Assembly: GCF_017848315.1 (NCBI RefSeq) | Contig: NZ_JAFKEC010000035.1 | Span: 1 to 51,756, forward strand | DNA: 51,756 nucleotides | Direction of reading: 5' to 3' | DNA from: Pseudomonas palmensis | GTDB lineage: Bacteria > Pseudomonadota > Gammaproteobacteria > Pseudomonadales > Pseudomonadaceae | Part shown: positions 28,082 through 36,354 of the stretch, one piece after another | Layout: each line of letters starts with the position of its first letter | Numbering within the stretch: position 1 is the stretch's first letter | Made by a program: the position numbers and the translations under genes | Notes under the pieces: model-generated | Databases searched by the model: none | Told to the model about the DNA's origin: nothing | Seen by the model: the letters and a program-made list of their open reading frames with translations, nothing else

Positions 28082-29155
28082 ATGATGGATACACGCCGTT
28101 GGGTATGGGTGTTGGGGGTGCTGGTAATCGGCACGCTGCTGTACTTCTTGCACGGGATCCTCTCGCCCTTCCTTATAGGTATCGGCCTGGCGTACCTGGC
28201 CGACCCGCTGGTGGACCGGCTGGAGCGCGCCGGGCTGTCACGCACCTGGGGCGTGGTGGTGGTGTTCGCCCTGTTCACCCTGATGTTCATGGCGATGCTG
28301 CTGGTGCTGATCCCGATGCTGGCCAAGCAGTTGGTGCGCCTGTACGAGCTGGCACCACAGATGCTCGACTGGTTGCAGCATGTGGCGCTGCCGTGGGTGC
28401 AGACGCGCCTGGGGCTGGCCGATGGCTTCTGGAAGTTCGACAAGATCAAGTCGGCGATCAGCGAGCACATGGGCCAGACCACCGACATCGTCGGCATCGT
28501 GCTCAGCCAGGCTACCGCGTCCGGGCTGGCGCTGATCGGCTGGTTGGCCAACATGGTGCTGATCCCGGTGGTGGGCTTCTACCTGCTGCGCGACTGGGAC
28601 CTGATGATGGCCAAGCTGCGCCGCCTGTTGCCGCGCCAGCGCGAAGAGCAGGTGGTGTCGCTGGCCCTGGAATGCCACGAGGTGCTCGGTGCGTTCGTGC
28701 GCGGGCAGTTGCTGGTGATGCTGGCGCTGGGGGTGATCTACGCCGCCGGGTTGATGCTGGTGGGCCTCGAACTGGGCCTGCTGATCGGTATCATGGCCGG
28801 GCTTGCGGCCATCGTGCCGTACATGGGTTTCATCATCGGCATCGGCGCGGCATTGATCGCCGGCATGTTCCAGTTCGGCGGCGACCTGTACCCGATGCTG
28901 GGCATCGTCGCGGTGTTCATGGTCGGCCAGGCCCTTGAAGGCATGGTGCTCACGCCGTTGCTGGTGGGCGACCGCATCGGTCTGCACCCGGTGGCGGTGA
29001 TCTTCGCGATCCTGGCCGGCGGCGAGCTGTTCGGGTTCACCGGGGTGTTGCTGGCGCTGCCGGTGGCGGCGGTGATCATGGTGTTGCTGCGGCACATGCA
29101 CGACCTCTATAAAGAGTCGGACATGTATGCTGGTGAAATCGACCCGGACCTTTGA
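28082..29155 (+). CDS. AI-2E family transporter (PerM-like permease)
   Basis: A 357-residue inner membrane protein with about eight helices, of the AI-2 exporter superfamily (YhhQ/PerM group). Typical segments are FLHGILSPFLIGIGLAYLADPLVDRLER near the start, PVVGFYLLRDWDLMM in the middle, and GDRIGLHPVAVIFAILAGGELFGFTGVLLALPVAAV near the end. Members export signals or act as Na+/H+ antiporters; the substrate here is unknown. Start choice is between two adjacent ATG codons at 28082 and 28085. Confidence 0.88.
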   Translation: MMDTRRWVWVLGVLVIGTLLYFLHGILSPFLIGIGLAYLADPLVDRLERAGLSRTWGVVVVFALFTLMFMAMLLVLIPMLAKQLVRLYELAPQMLDWLQHVALPWVQTRLGLADGFWKFDKIKSAISEHMGQTTDIVGIVLSQATASGLALIGWLANMVLIPVVGFYLLRDWDLMMAKLRRLLPRQREEQVVSLALECHEVLGAFVRGQLLVMLALGVIYAAGLMLVGLELGLLIGIMAGLAAIVPYMGFIIGIGAALIAGMFQFGGDLYPMLGIVAVFMVGQALEGMVLTPLLVGDRIGLHPVAVIFAILAGGELFGFTGVLLALPVAAVIMVLLRHMHDLYKESDMYAGEIDPDL

Positions 29156-29170
29156 AGGACACCCTGAGTG

Positions 29171-29653
29171 ATGGAACATGAAACCGAGCACGCCTGTGCA
29201 TTGGCAGGCGTGATGGATGCATTGCCGCTGCTGGCCGATGACCTCGACGAGGATGAGGTGGCAGCGGCCCTGCAGCAGCAGGGCTACTCGCGGCACGCGG
29301 CCGAGAAGCTCACGATGTTCGTACCCTCGGCATTTTCCTGGGTGGTGCTCAAGCGTCTGGGGCTCAAGGCGCTGCCCAGTCATTTCACGGCCTATGACCA
29401 GGACGACAATGCGGTGCGGATCCCGGTCGCCAATCAGCACTACTTCACCGCGGCGCTGACCCTGGCCTACAACACCTTCGAGAATGGCTGGAGCGCCGCA
29501 CTACCGCGCAGCACCTTCCAGCGCGTTGCCGGGCGCAGTTCGGAGATGAACGCGGCCAACCAGGTACTGGATAAGGAAGGCTCGCTCGAAGGGGCGAGCA
29601 TCAACACCGTGGAGCTGTTTCGCCTGAGTGCAGAGGAACTGCTGGAGGATTGA
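29171..29653 (+). CDS. Conserved hypothetical protein
   Basis: About 160 residues, soluble, acidic, rich in helix (DALPLLADDLDEDEVAAALQQQGYSRHAAEKLTMF, VPSAFSWVVLKRLG, FRLSAEELLED). I recognise no domain. An alternative GTG lies one codon upstream at 29168, better spaced from AAGGAC. It sits 15 bases after the permease gene and before hda, a position conserved in the genus, so it is probably co-transcribed with them. Confidence 0.78.
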   Translation: MEHETEHACALAGVMDALPLLADDLDEDEVAAALQQQGYSRHAAEKLTMFVPSAFSWVVLKRLGLKALPSHFTAYDQDDNAVRIPVANQHYFTAALTLAYNTFENGWSAALPRSTFQRVAGRSSEMNAANQVLDKEGSLEGASINTVELFRLSAEELLED

Positions 29654-29784
29654 CCCATGCCTGCCCCATATGCCGCGCAAGCCTTTGATTTTGCTAACGC
29701 ATTGTGCGGTTGGCGTCACGGGTATAGACTTTGCGGACTTTTCACCAAAGGCCCCTTGCGGTTCCTCGGGACTGCCCAGCCAGC

Positions 29785-30489
29785 ATGAAACCGATCCAGT
29801 TGCCCCTGGGTGTGCGTCTGCGTGATGACGCCACCTTCATCAACTACTATCCGGGTGCCAACGCCGCCGCATTGGGCTACGTCGAGCGACTCTGCGAAGC
29901 CGACGCCGGCTGGACCGAAAGCCTGATCTACCTGTGGGGCAAGCAGGGCGTAGGGCGTACCCACCTGCTGCAGGCCGCGTGCCTGCGCTTCGAGCAACTG
30001 GGCGAGCCTGCGGTGTACCTGCCTCTGGCGCAACTGCTCGATCGCGGCGTGGAACTGCTCGACAACCTGGAACAGTACGAACTGGTGTGCCTGGACGACC
30101 TGCATGTGATTGCCGGCAAGCCGGACTGGGAAGAGGCCATGTTCCACCTGTTCAACCGCCTGCGCGACAGCGGCCGCCGCTTGCTGCTGGCAGCGTCCAG
30201 CTCCCCCCGGGAATTGCCGATCAAGCTGGCCGACCTGAAGTCGCGCCTGACCCTGGCGCTGATCTTCCAGATGCGCGCCCTGTCGGATGAAGACAAGCTG
30301 CGTGCCCTGCAATTGCGCGCCTCGCGCCGGGGCCTGCACCTCACCGACGAAGTCGGGCATTTCATCCTGACCCGAGGCACGCGCAGCATGAGCGCACTGT
30401 TCGACCTGCTCGAACGCCTCGACCAGGCTTCACTGCAGGCGCAGCGCAAGCTGACCATCCCGTTTTTGAAAGAGACATTGGGCTGGTAG
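29785..30489 (+). CDS. hda: DnaA regulatory inactivator Hda
   Basis: A 234-residue AAA+ protein related to DnaA domain III, without the DnaA DNA-binding domain. It binds the beta clamp and promotes hydrolysis of DnaA-bound ATP after initiation. The N-terminal QLPLGV (residues 5-10) fits the clamp-binding motif. The P-loop region is WGKQGVGRTHLLQAA and Walker B is LVCLDDLHVI. LKSRLTLALIFQMR and the Arg-rich sensor 2 region follow. The start at 29785 gives MKPIQLPLG. The gene lies 131 bases after the hypothetical gene. Confidence 0.94.
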   Translation: MKPIQLPLGVRLRDDATFINYYPGANAAALGYVERLCEADAGWTESLIYLWGKQGVGRTHLLQAACLRFEQLGEPAVYLPLAQLLDRGVELLDNLEQYELVCLDDLHVIAGKPDWEEAMFHLFNRLRDSGRRLLLAASSSPRELPIKLADLKSRLTLALIFQMRALSDEDKLRALQLRASRRGLHLTDEVGHFILTRGTRSMSALFDLLERLDQASLQAQRKLTIPFLKETLGW

Positions 30490-30603
30490 GGCCGGCCCAG
30501 AGCCTCGGCACATAAAAGTCACATTTTTTTCGATTGAATTTGCAAATCGATCCGATAGAAGGCATAGTCTCGGCTTCATCAAATTCAAGCCACGGTCGTG
30601 CCC

Positions 30604-31236
30604 ATGCTAAATCGCTTCGCACCCCTCGTGCCCCTCGCACTTGTGACCTTGCTGTTCGGCTGCGCGACCACCGGTCCCGTCACCCACCAGCAGGCTCCCG
30701 CTCCAGTTGCTGCCCAGGCTGCCGCCAAGCCTTCCACCGCTGCGTCGGTGTTCGAAGAAGAGCTGGCCACCGAGCAGGACCTGGAAGCGTTCTCCTCCAG
30801 CACCAAGCCCTACGAACTGCCAGCCCTGGCCGACAACATTCTCGAACGTGGCATGTCCCTGATCGGTACCCGCTACCGTTTCGGCGGCACCTCGGAGAAG
30901 TCCGGCTTCGACTGCAGCGGCTTCATCGGCTACCTGTTCCGCGAAGAGGCCGGCATGAACCTGCCGCGCTCCACCCGCGAAATGATCAACGTGAAAGCCC
31001 CGCTGGTTGCGCGCAACAAGCTCAAGCCAGGCGACCTGCTGTTCTTCAGCACCAATGGTCGCGGCCGCGTCAGCCACGCCGGCATCTATCTGGGCGACGA
31101 TCAGTTCATCCACTCCAGCAGCCGCCGCAGCGGTGGCGTGCGCATCGACAACCTCGGTGACCGCTACTGGAGCAAGACCTTCATCGAAGCCAAGCGCGCG
31201 CTGGCCATGGCACCGACTACCCTGTCGCGTAACTGA
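30604..31236 (+). CDS. NlpC/P60 family lipoprotein, first copy
   Basis: A 210-residue lipoprotein with lipobox LLFGC (Cys20), an Ala/Pro/Gln-rich linker and an NlpC/P60 cell wall hydrolase domain from about residue 75. The catalytic set is Cys104 (GFDCSGF), His158 (VSHAGIYL) and a third polar residue near His170 (FIHSSS). Such enzymes cut peptide cross-links of peptidoglycan (gamma-D-Glu-diaminopimelate or related bonds). I use the ATG at 30604; a GTG at 30598 is possible, and neither has a strong ribosome site. A paralogue follows. Confidence 0.92.
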   Translation: MLNRFAPLVPLALVTLLFGCATTGPVTHQQAPAPVAAQAAAKPSTAASVFEEELATEQDLEAFSSSTKPYELPALADNILERGMSLIGTRYRFGGTSEKSGFDCSGFIGYLFREEAGMNLPRSTREMINVKAPLVARNKLKPGDLLFFSTNGRGRVSHAGIYLGDDQFIHSSSRRSGGVRIDNLGDRYWSKTFIEAKRALAMAPTTLSRN

Positions 31237-31253
31237 GTCTGCGCGTGATGTCC

Positions 31254-31290
31254 CGCACGGCGGCGTAGCTGAAAAGCTCGCCGCCGTGCG
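31254..31290 (+). terminator. Strong hairpin after the first NlpC/P60 gene
   Basis: CGCACGGCGGCG (31254-31265) pairs with CGCCGCCGTGCG (31279-31290), and AGCT-GAAA-AGCT extends the stem to a GNRA tetraloop. The following TGTTT is a short T-rich tail. It probably ends the first NlpC/P60 transcript before the second gene. Confidence 0.8.
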
Positions 31291-31370
31291 TGTTTACAGA
31301 AAACGTCTAATCTAGTTTCTCACCTATTTCCGACTTGGGGTCGGGCGGCTTCAGACAGGATGTTCTGACT

Positions 31371-31904
31371 ATGTCGATACTCGCGCGCGTTGCTGTACTT
31401 TCCCTGGCGGCCCTGCTGGGTGCCTGCTCCAGCCATGCCCCGCAGAAACCTCAGGTGGCCGAACCGAAGGTGATGGCGCCCCAGGTGTATTTCTCGCCAG
31501 TGGCCGAGGATGTGCTGTTCCGGGCCCTGGGCCTGGTGGGCACGCCTTACCGCTGGGGCGGCAATACCCCGGACTCGGGGTTCGATTGCAGCGGGCTGAT
31601 TGGCTACGTGTACCGGGACGCGGCGGGTATCGCCCTGCCGCGCTCAACCCGCGAGATGATCGGCATTCGTGCCCCGGACATCGACAAGGGTGCGTTGCAG
31701 TCGGGCGACCTGGTGTTCTTCGCCACCAATGGCGGCACCCAGGTGAGCCATGCCGGTATCTACGTGGGCGAGGGGCGTTTCGTGCATGCACCGTCAACGG
31801 GCGGTACGGTGCGCCTGGACTACCTGTCCAACAGCTACTGGCAGAAGACCTACCTCAACGCCAAGCGCGTGCTGCAGCCGGCGCACCTGGCGCGCAATCC
31901 CTGA
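31371..31904 (+). CDS. NlpC/P60 family lipoprotein, second copy
   Basis: A 177-residue lipoprotein with lipobox LLGAC (Cys19) and an NlpC/P60 domain with catalytic Cys73 (GFDCSGL) and His127 (VSHAGIYV). It is a shorter paralogue of the preceding gene; the cores FDCSGxIGY, PRSTREMI and VSHAGIY are shared. It has a shorter linker, so the domain would sit closer to the membrane. The ATG at 31371 was chosen because it opens directly into the lipoprotein signal. It is separated from the first copy by a terminator and so is probably transcribed alone. Confidence 0.92.
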   Translation: MSILARVAVLSLAALLGACSSHAPQKPQVAEPKVMAPQVYFSPVAEDVLFRALGLVGTPYRWGGNTPDSGFDCSGLIGYVYRDAAGIALPRSTREMIGIRAPDIDKGALQSGDLVFFATNGGTQVSHAGIYVGEGRFVHAPSTGGTVRLDYLSNSYWQKTYLNAKRVLQPAHLARNP

Positions 31905-31912
31905 CAGCGTGG

Positions 31913-31953
31913 CCTGCAAAGCCGGCTCCAGCAGGAGCCGACCTTGCCGGCGA
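31913..31953. repeat. REP-like inverted repeat
   Basis: GCCGGCTCC-AGCA-GGAGCC (31921-31939) followed by ACCTTGCCGGCGAA is a REP-like palindrome between the convergent NlpC/P60 and sugar dehydrogenase genes. Confidence 0.6.
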
Positions 31954-31969
31954 ACACGTCAGCGCAGTG

Positions 31970-33286
31970 CTACTGCGCCTTGCTCACCCGCCAGATCACA
32001 TTGCCCACGTCGTCGGCCACCAGCACCCCGCCACGCTGATCGTTCACCACGCCGACCGGGCGCCCCATGGCCTTGCCGTCCTCGTCGAGAAACCCGGTCA
32101 GCAGATCAATGGGCTTGCCCGACGGTTTGCCCGCCGTGCTGAACGGCACGAAGATCACCTTGTAGCCACTGTGCGGCTTGCGGTTCCATGAGCCGTGCTG
32201 GCCGATGAACGCGCCCTGGTCGAACGGCGCCGGCAAGGCGTTCGGCACGGTAAACGCCAGCCCCAGCGAGGCGGTGTGCGGCCCCACCGCATAGTCCGGC
32301 GCTATCGCGCTGGCCACCAGCTTTGCATCCTGCGGCTGTACGCGCTCATCCACATGCTGCCCGTAATAGCTGTAGGGCCAGCCATAGAAGGCGCCGTCCT
32401 TCACCGACGTGATGTAGTCCGGCACCAGGTCGCTGCCGATCTCGTCACGTTCGTTCACCGCCGTCCACAGCTGCTGGCTATTGGGTTCCCAGGCCAGGCC
32501 GTTGGGGTTGCGCAGGCCGGTGGCGAACAGGCGCTGGCTGCCGGTGGCCGGGTCGACCTCCCAGATCGCGGCGCGGCCTTTCTCCTGCTCCATGCCGTTC
32601 TCGGCCACGTTGCTGTTGGAGCCCACGGTCACGTACAGCTTCTTGCCGTCGGGGCTGGCGATCACGTTCTTGGTCCAGTGGTGGTTGAGCGTGCCGCCCG
32701 GCAGGTCGACCACCTTGGTGCCGCTGCCCTGCAGGCGGGTGGCGCCTGGCTCGTAGGTGAAGCGCAACAGCCGATCGGTGTCGGCCACATAGAAGTCGTT
32801 GCCCACCAGGGCCATGCCGAACGGCGAGTTCAGCCCCTCGATGAAGGTGGTGCGGGTGTCGGCCACGCCGTCCTTGTCGCTGTCACGCAGCAGGGTGATG
32901 CGGTTGGGGCTGGGCACTCCGGCACCGGCGCGGCCCATCACCTTGCCCATCACCCAGCCCTTGATGCCCTTGCCGTCATCGGGCTTGGGTGGCGCGTTGG
33001 TCTCGGCCACCAGCACGTCGCCGTTGGGCAGCACGTACAGCCAGCGCGGGTGGTCGAGCTTGTCGGCGAAGGCCACCACCTGGGTGCCTGCCGCAGCCTT
33101 GGGTTTGCCGCCCTCTGGCCAGCCGATGGCCGGCGCGATGTTTACCGTGGGGATGAGGGTCTTGTTCGGTTCGGGCAGGCGCGGCGACGGGCCGGTGCCA
33201 TCGGTGACGTCCAGGTGGGCGTTCTCGCCGCAGGCCACCAGCCCGGTGGTGAGTGCCAGCAGTACAGCAATGCGCATGTTGCCCAT
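31970..33286 (-). CDS. PQQ-dependent sugar dehydrogenase family lipoprotein
   Basis: A 438-residue six-bladed beta-propeller of the soluble glucose/L-sorbosone dehydrogenase family. A lipobox is present (TTGLVAC, Cys19), so it is probably anchored in the envelope. Blade motifs include LDHPRWLYVLPNGDVLVAET, GLNSPFGMAL, TLNHHWTKNVIASPDGKKLYVTVGSNSN, GLRNPNGLAWEP and GQHGSWNRKPHSGYKV. Family members oxidise aldoses with PQQ. The ATG at 33284-33286 has AGGGA 8 bases upstream; a second ATG three codons later is too far from it. It lies 78 bases downstream of a hypothetical gene on the same strand. Confidence 0.88.
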   Translation of the reverse strand: MGNMRIAVLLALTTGLVACGENAHLDVTDGTGPSPRLPEPNKTLIPTVNIAPAIGWPEGGKPKAAAGTQVVAFADKLDHPRWLYVLPNGDVLVAETNAPPKPDDGKGIKGWVMGKVMGRAGAGVPSPNRITLLRDSDKDGVADTRTTFIEGLNSPFGMALVGNDFYVADTDRLLRFTYEPGATRLQGSGTKVVDLPGGTLNHHWTKNVIASPDGKKLYVTVGSNSNVAENGMEQEKGRAAIWEVDPATGSQRLFATGLRNPNGLAWEPNSQQLWTAVNERDEIGSDLVPDYITSVKDGAFYGWPYSYYGQHVDERVQPQDAKLVASAIAPDYAVGPHTASLGLAFTVPNALPAPFDQGAFIGQHGSWNRKPHSGYKVIFVPFSTAGKPSGKPIDLLTGFLDEDGKAMGRPVGVVNDQRGGVLVADDVGNVIWRVSKAQ

Positions 33287-33364
33287 GATCGGTGTCCCTC
33301 GCGAAGTTGGCCGTGTCCAGTAAGGTAGAGGCGGGCACGTCGGCGAGGTTCCCTCGACAGGGGC

Positions 33365-33943
33365 TCAGGCCTGCTTGAGCAGCAGCGCGATGCCGGGGTG
33401 GTAGCGGCCCACGTCGTCGTGCAGCTTGCGGTAGCCATAGGGGAACACCCAGGCGATGGCGCATGCATTGTGCTTTTGCAGGTCGTCGACCAGGTCCTGA
33501 AGCTCTTCGGGGCTGGCGTGTTGCCCGGCCTTGTACGGGCTGACGAACAGCGCGGCGACCTTGAGCTGGCTGGCATAGCCCACCAGGCGAGCCTGGGCGA
33601 CGCTTTCCTGCAGGGCATCGGTGAGGTCGAGCTTGCCGACCCGTGGCCAGCGCTGGGTGGCCTGCAGGTAGGCGGTCTCTTCCTTGCTGGCGATCACCAG
33701 GTCGCAGTGCGCCGCACGCTCGCCTTCGTCGCGCTGCTTCTTGGTCTGCGCACCCTGCAAGGTCACCAGCTCCGCCTGCCAGGCCGCCGCGCCCAGCACG
33801 CCAAGGTTGCTTTGCACGCCTTGCCAGTAGGGGGCGTCGCTGTCGCCCAGGGTCTGGTTGTAGCGCTCCAGGCACTCGGCCCAACGTTCCAGGGCGGGGC
33901 GCAGGAACTCCAGACGCGGGTTGTTGATGATCAGACCTTGCAT
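33365..33943 (-). CDS. Conserved hypothetical protein
   Basis: A 192-residue soluble protein that I do not recognise. It looks like a mixed alpha/beta domain: MQGLIINNPRLEFLRPALERW, CDLVIASKEETAYLQAT, LVGYASQLKVAALFVSPYKAG, CAIAWVFPYGYRKLHDDVGRYHPGIALLL. I use the ATG at 33941-33943, with GGAG about 8 bases upstream; an in-frame ATG at 33955 lies beyond that site. It is divergent from the cobalamin operon and may be co-transcribed with the sugar dehydrogenase gene. Confidence 0.75.
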   Translation of the reverse strand: MQGLIINNPRLEFLRPALERWAECLERYNQTLGDSDAPYWQGVQSNLGVLGAAAWQAELVTLQGAQTKKQRDEGERAAHCDLVIASKEETAYLQATQRWPRVGKLDLTDALQESVAQARLVGYASQLKVAALFVSPYKAGQHASPEELQDLVDDLQKHNACAIAWVFPYGYRKLHDDVGRYHPGIALLLKQA

Positions 33944-33998
33944 GCCGTGCTCCATTGTTATTGTGGATCGGAGAGGTGCGGATAATGGCTATGTGATA

Positions 33999-34010
33999 TC
34001 ACTGCAGTGA
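33999..34010. promoter_or_regulatory. Perfect 12-base palindrome, possible operator
   Basis: TCACTGCAGTGA lies between the divergent hypothetical gene and the cob operon promoter, preceded by TGATA. Its position 56 bases before the minus-strand gene start suggests an operator for that gene, but no regulator gene is adjacent. Confidence 0.35.
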
Positions 34011-34067
34011 GTGTGACACAAGATGACATAAATGCCATTGATCCAGACCGCTTCGCAGCGCCTTTGA

Positions 34068-34096
34068 TTGACGCTCATGGCCCAACCCTCTAACCT
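34068..34096 (+). promoter_or_regulatory. Candidate sigma-70 promoter of the cob operon
   Basis: TTGACG (34068-34073) and TAACCT (34091-34096) are separated by 17 bases. Transcription would begin near 34103, a few bases before the riboswitch. The -10 is weak but position and spacing fit well. Confidence 0.55.
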
Positions 34097-34109
34097 TCGC
34101 GACTTGTTT

Positions 34110-34303
34110 CAGGTGCTCTGCGGCCAAGGTGCCGGCAGGGTGAAACAGGGAAGCCGGTGGGCACGTGCAACGTGCGATTCCGGCGCTGCCCCCGCAACGG
34201 TAAATGAGTCGGGATCGCGCAGGGCCACTGGGTGCAACAGCCCGGGAAGGCGCGCGATCCGGGTCGATCAGACCCGCCCATGAGCCCGGAGACCGGCCTG
34301 TCA
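34110..34303 (+). ncRNA. Cobalamin riboswitch
   Basis: The aptamer shows the conserved elements in order: GGTGCCGGCAGGGTGAAACA (34129-34148), GGGAAGCCGGTG, the B12 box GCTGCCCCCGCAACGG (34185-34200) followed by TAAATGAGTC, GCCACTG (34224-34230), CGGGAAGG (34243-34250) and GAGCCCGGAGACCGGCC (34282-34298). It binds adenosylcobalamin and switches off downstream expression, giving feedback control of the operon from cobO on. Ends are approximate. The expression platform probably involves the hairpin directly downstream. Confidence 0.95.
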
Positions 34304-34313
34304 CAGATCAACG

Positions 34314-34332
34314 GCATCACGGAGGGTGATGC
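34314..34332 (+). promoter_or_regulatory. Hairpin with GGAGG loop after the riboswitch
   Basis: GCATCAC (34314-34320) pairs perfectly with GTGATGC (34326-34332), leaving GGAGG as the loop. It begins about 10 bases after the conserved aptamer core. It may be part of the expression platform. The GGAGG and the ATG inside the right arm (34329) also open a 41-codon frame whose stop overlaps the cobO start. Confidence 0.55.
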
Positions 34333-34450
34333 GCGGTTCTCCCGGCCAGTGGCAGGGCCTGCGCGTTTTCCGTGTGCCATCGCCAACCTGCTGTCGCGCC
34401 GACTCGATCCCCCCGGTCCCTGTGCGCGCCAGTTGCCCACGGAGCCTCCG

Positions 34451-35062
34451 ATGACCGACACCACCGATCGCGACGAACGCCATCTGGCGCGCATGCTGCG
34501 CAAAAAAGCGGTAATCGACGAACGCATTGCCAACTCGCCCAACGAATGCGGCCTGCTGCTGGTACTCAGCGGCAACGGCAAGGGCAAGAGCAGCTCGGCC
34601 TTCGGCATGCTGGCGCGGGCCCTGGGCCACGGCATGCAATGTGGCGTGGTGCAGTTCATCAAGGGCCGCAACAGCACCGGCGAGGAGCTGTTCTTCCGCC
34701 GCTTCCCCGAACAGGTGCGCTACCACGTGATGGGCGAGGGCTTTACCTGGGAAACCCAGGACCGCCAGCGCGACATCGCCGCCGCCGAGGCTGCCTGGGC
34801 GGTTTCGCGCCAGTTGCTGCAGGACCCGGCCATCGGTTTTGTAGTGCTCGATGAGCTCAACATCGCCCTCAAGCACGGCTACCTCGACCTCGATCAGGTG
34901 CTCGGCGACCTGCAGGCACGCCCACCGATGCAGCATGTGATCGTCACCGGCCGCGGCGCCAAGCCCGAGATGATCGAGCTGGCCGACACCGTGACCGAGA
35001 TGGGCATGGTCAAGCACGCCTTCCAGGCCGGCATCCGTGCCCAGAAGGGCGTGGAACTATGA
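34451..35062 (+). CDS. cobO: Cob(I)yrinic acid a,c-diamide adenosyltransferase CobO
   Basis: A 203-residue corrinoid adenosyltransferase of the CobA/BtuR/CobO family. The P-loop is LSGNGKGKSSSAFGM near residues 37-50; QFIKGRNSTGEELFF and VLDELNIALKHGYLD (Walker B-like) follow. It transfers the 5'-deoxyadenosyl group of ATP to reduced cobalt. The ATG at 34451 has GGAG 6 bases upstream; the same frame is open to 34232 but that part overlaps the riboswitch. First gene of the operon, overlapping cobB by 4 bases. Confidence 0.95.
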   Translation: MTDTTDRDERHLARMLRKKAVIDERIANSPNECGLLLVLSGNGKGKSSSAFGMLARALGHGMQCGVVQFIKGRNSTGEELFFRRFPEQVRYHVMGEGFTWETQDRQRDIAAAEAAWAVSRQLLQDPAIGFVVLDELNIALKHGYLDLDQVLGDLQARPPMQHVIVTGRGAKPEMIELADTVTEMGMVKHAFQAGIRAQKGVEL

Positions 35063-36354
35063 GGCAAACCCGTCATTGCCCGGCGGTGCTGATCGCGGCA
35101 CCTGCATCTGGCCAGGGCAAGACCACGGTGACGGCCGCACTGGCGCGCCTGCACCGCAACCAGGGGCGCAAGGTCCGGGTGTTCAAGTGTGGCCCGGACT
35201 TTCTCGACCCGATGATTCTGGAGCGCGCCAGTGGCGCACCGGTGTACCAGCTGGACCTGTGGATGGTCGGCGCCGAGGAAAGCCGGCGCCTGCTGTGGGA
35301 AGCCGCCGCCGACGCCGACCTGATCCTGATCGAAGGGGTGATGGGGCTGTTCGACGGTACGCCGTCCAGCGCCGACCTGGCGCGGCATTTCGGCGTGCCG
35401 GTGCTGGCGGTGATCGACGGCACGGCCATGGCCCAGACCTTCGGCGCGCTGGCCCTGGGCCTGGCGCGCTACCAGCCCGACCTGCCGTTTGCCGGCGTGC
35501 TGGCCAACCGGGTGGGCTCGCTGCGTCACGCGCAACTGCTCGAAGGCAGCCTGACCGAAGGCCTGCGCTGGTACGGCGGGCTGTCGCGGGAAACCGGCAT
35601 CGAACTGCCCAGCCGCCACCTGGGCCTGGTGCAGGCCAGTGAACTGACCGACCTGGACCTGCGCCTGGACGCCGCCGCCAACGCCCTGGGCGACAGCTGC
35701 GAGTCGGCCCTGCCGCCGGCGGTGGCCTTCGATGCGCCGCAGCCGCGCAGCATCGAGCCACTGCTGGCCGGCGTGCGGATCGGCGTGGCGCGCGACGAAG
35801 CCTTCGCATTCACCTATGGCGCCAGCCTGGACCTGTTGCGCGAGATGGGCGCACAGCTGAGCTTCTTCTCGCCGATCCACGACCGCCTGCTGCCAGACTG
35901 CGACAGCCTGTACCTGCCCGGCGGCTACCCTGAGCTGCACCACCATGCGCTGGCCGCCAACACGCCGATGCTGGCGGCGATCCGGGCCCATCACCAGGCC
36001 GGCAAGCCCTTGCTGGCCGAATGCGGCGGCATGCTCTACCTGCTCGATGCACTGACCGATGTGGCCGGCGAACGGGCCGAACTGGCCGGCCTGCTGCCGG
36101 GCGAGGCGGTGATGCAGAAGCGCCTGGCGGCCCTGGCCCTGCAAGCGGTAGAGCTGCCCGAGGGCACCCTGCGCGGGCATACCTATCACCATTCGCTGAC
36201 CAGCACCGCGCTCGAACCCATCGCCCGCGGGCAAAGCCCCAACGGCGGGCGCGGCGCCGAGGCGGTGTACCGTTGCGGCCGGCTGACGGCCTCGTATGTG
36301 CATTTCTACTTCCCGTCCAACCCGTCTGCGCTGGCGGCGCTGCTGGCACCATGA
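35059..36354 (+). CDS. cobB: Cobyrinate a,c-diamide synthase
   Basis: A 431-residue ATP- and glutamine-dependent amidotransferase (CobB/CbiA). It has an N-terminal dethiobiotin-synthetase-like ATPase domain (IAAPASGQGKTTVTAALAR, EGVMGLFDG) and a C-terminal glutamine amidotransferase domain with LYLPGGYPELH and the nucleophile cysteine in AECGGMLYL near 325, plus His in GHTYHHS. It amidates the a and c acetate side chains of cobyrinate. Overlaps cobO and bluB by 4 bases each. Confidence 0.95.
   Translation: MRQTRHCPAVLIAAPASGQGKTTVTAALARLHRNQGRKVRVFKCGPDFLDPMILERASGAPVYQLDLWMVGAEESRRLLWEAAADADLILIEGVMGLFDGTPSSADLARHFGVPVLAVIDGTAMAQTFGALALGLARYQPDLPFAGVLANRVGSLRHAQLLEGSLTEGLRWYGGLSRETGIELPSRHLGLVQASELTDLDLRLDAAANALGDSCESALPPAVAFDAPQPRSIEPLLAGVRIGVARDEAFAFTYGASLDLLREMGAQLSFFSPIHDRLLPDCDSLYLPGGYPELHHHALAANTPMLAAIRAHHQAGKPLLAECGGMLYLLDALTDVAGERAELAGLLPGEAVMQKRLAALALQAVELPEGTLRGHTYHHSLTSTALEPIARGQSPNGGRGAEAVYRCGRLTASYVHFYFPSNPSALAALLAP

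Noticed and set aside
34232..34450. 73-codon N-terminal extension of cobO
   Set aside because: It would be translated out of the riboswitch aptamer; the ATG at 34451 has its own ribosome site and the known N-terminus.
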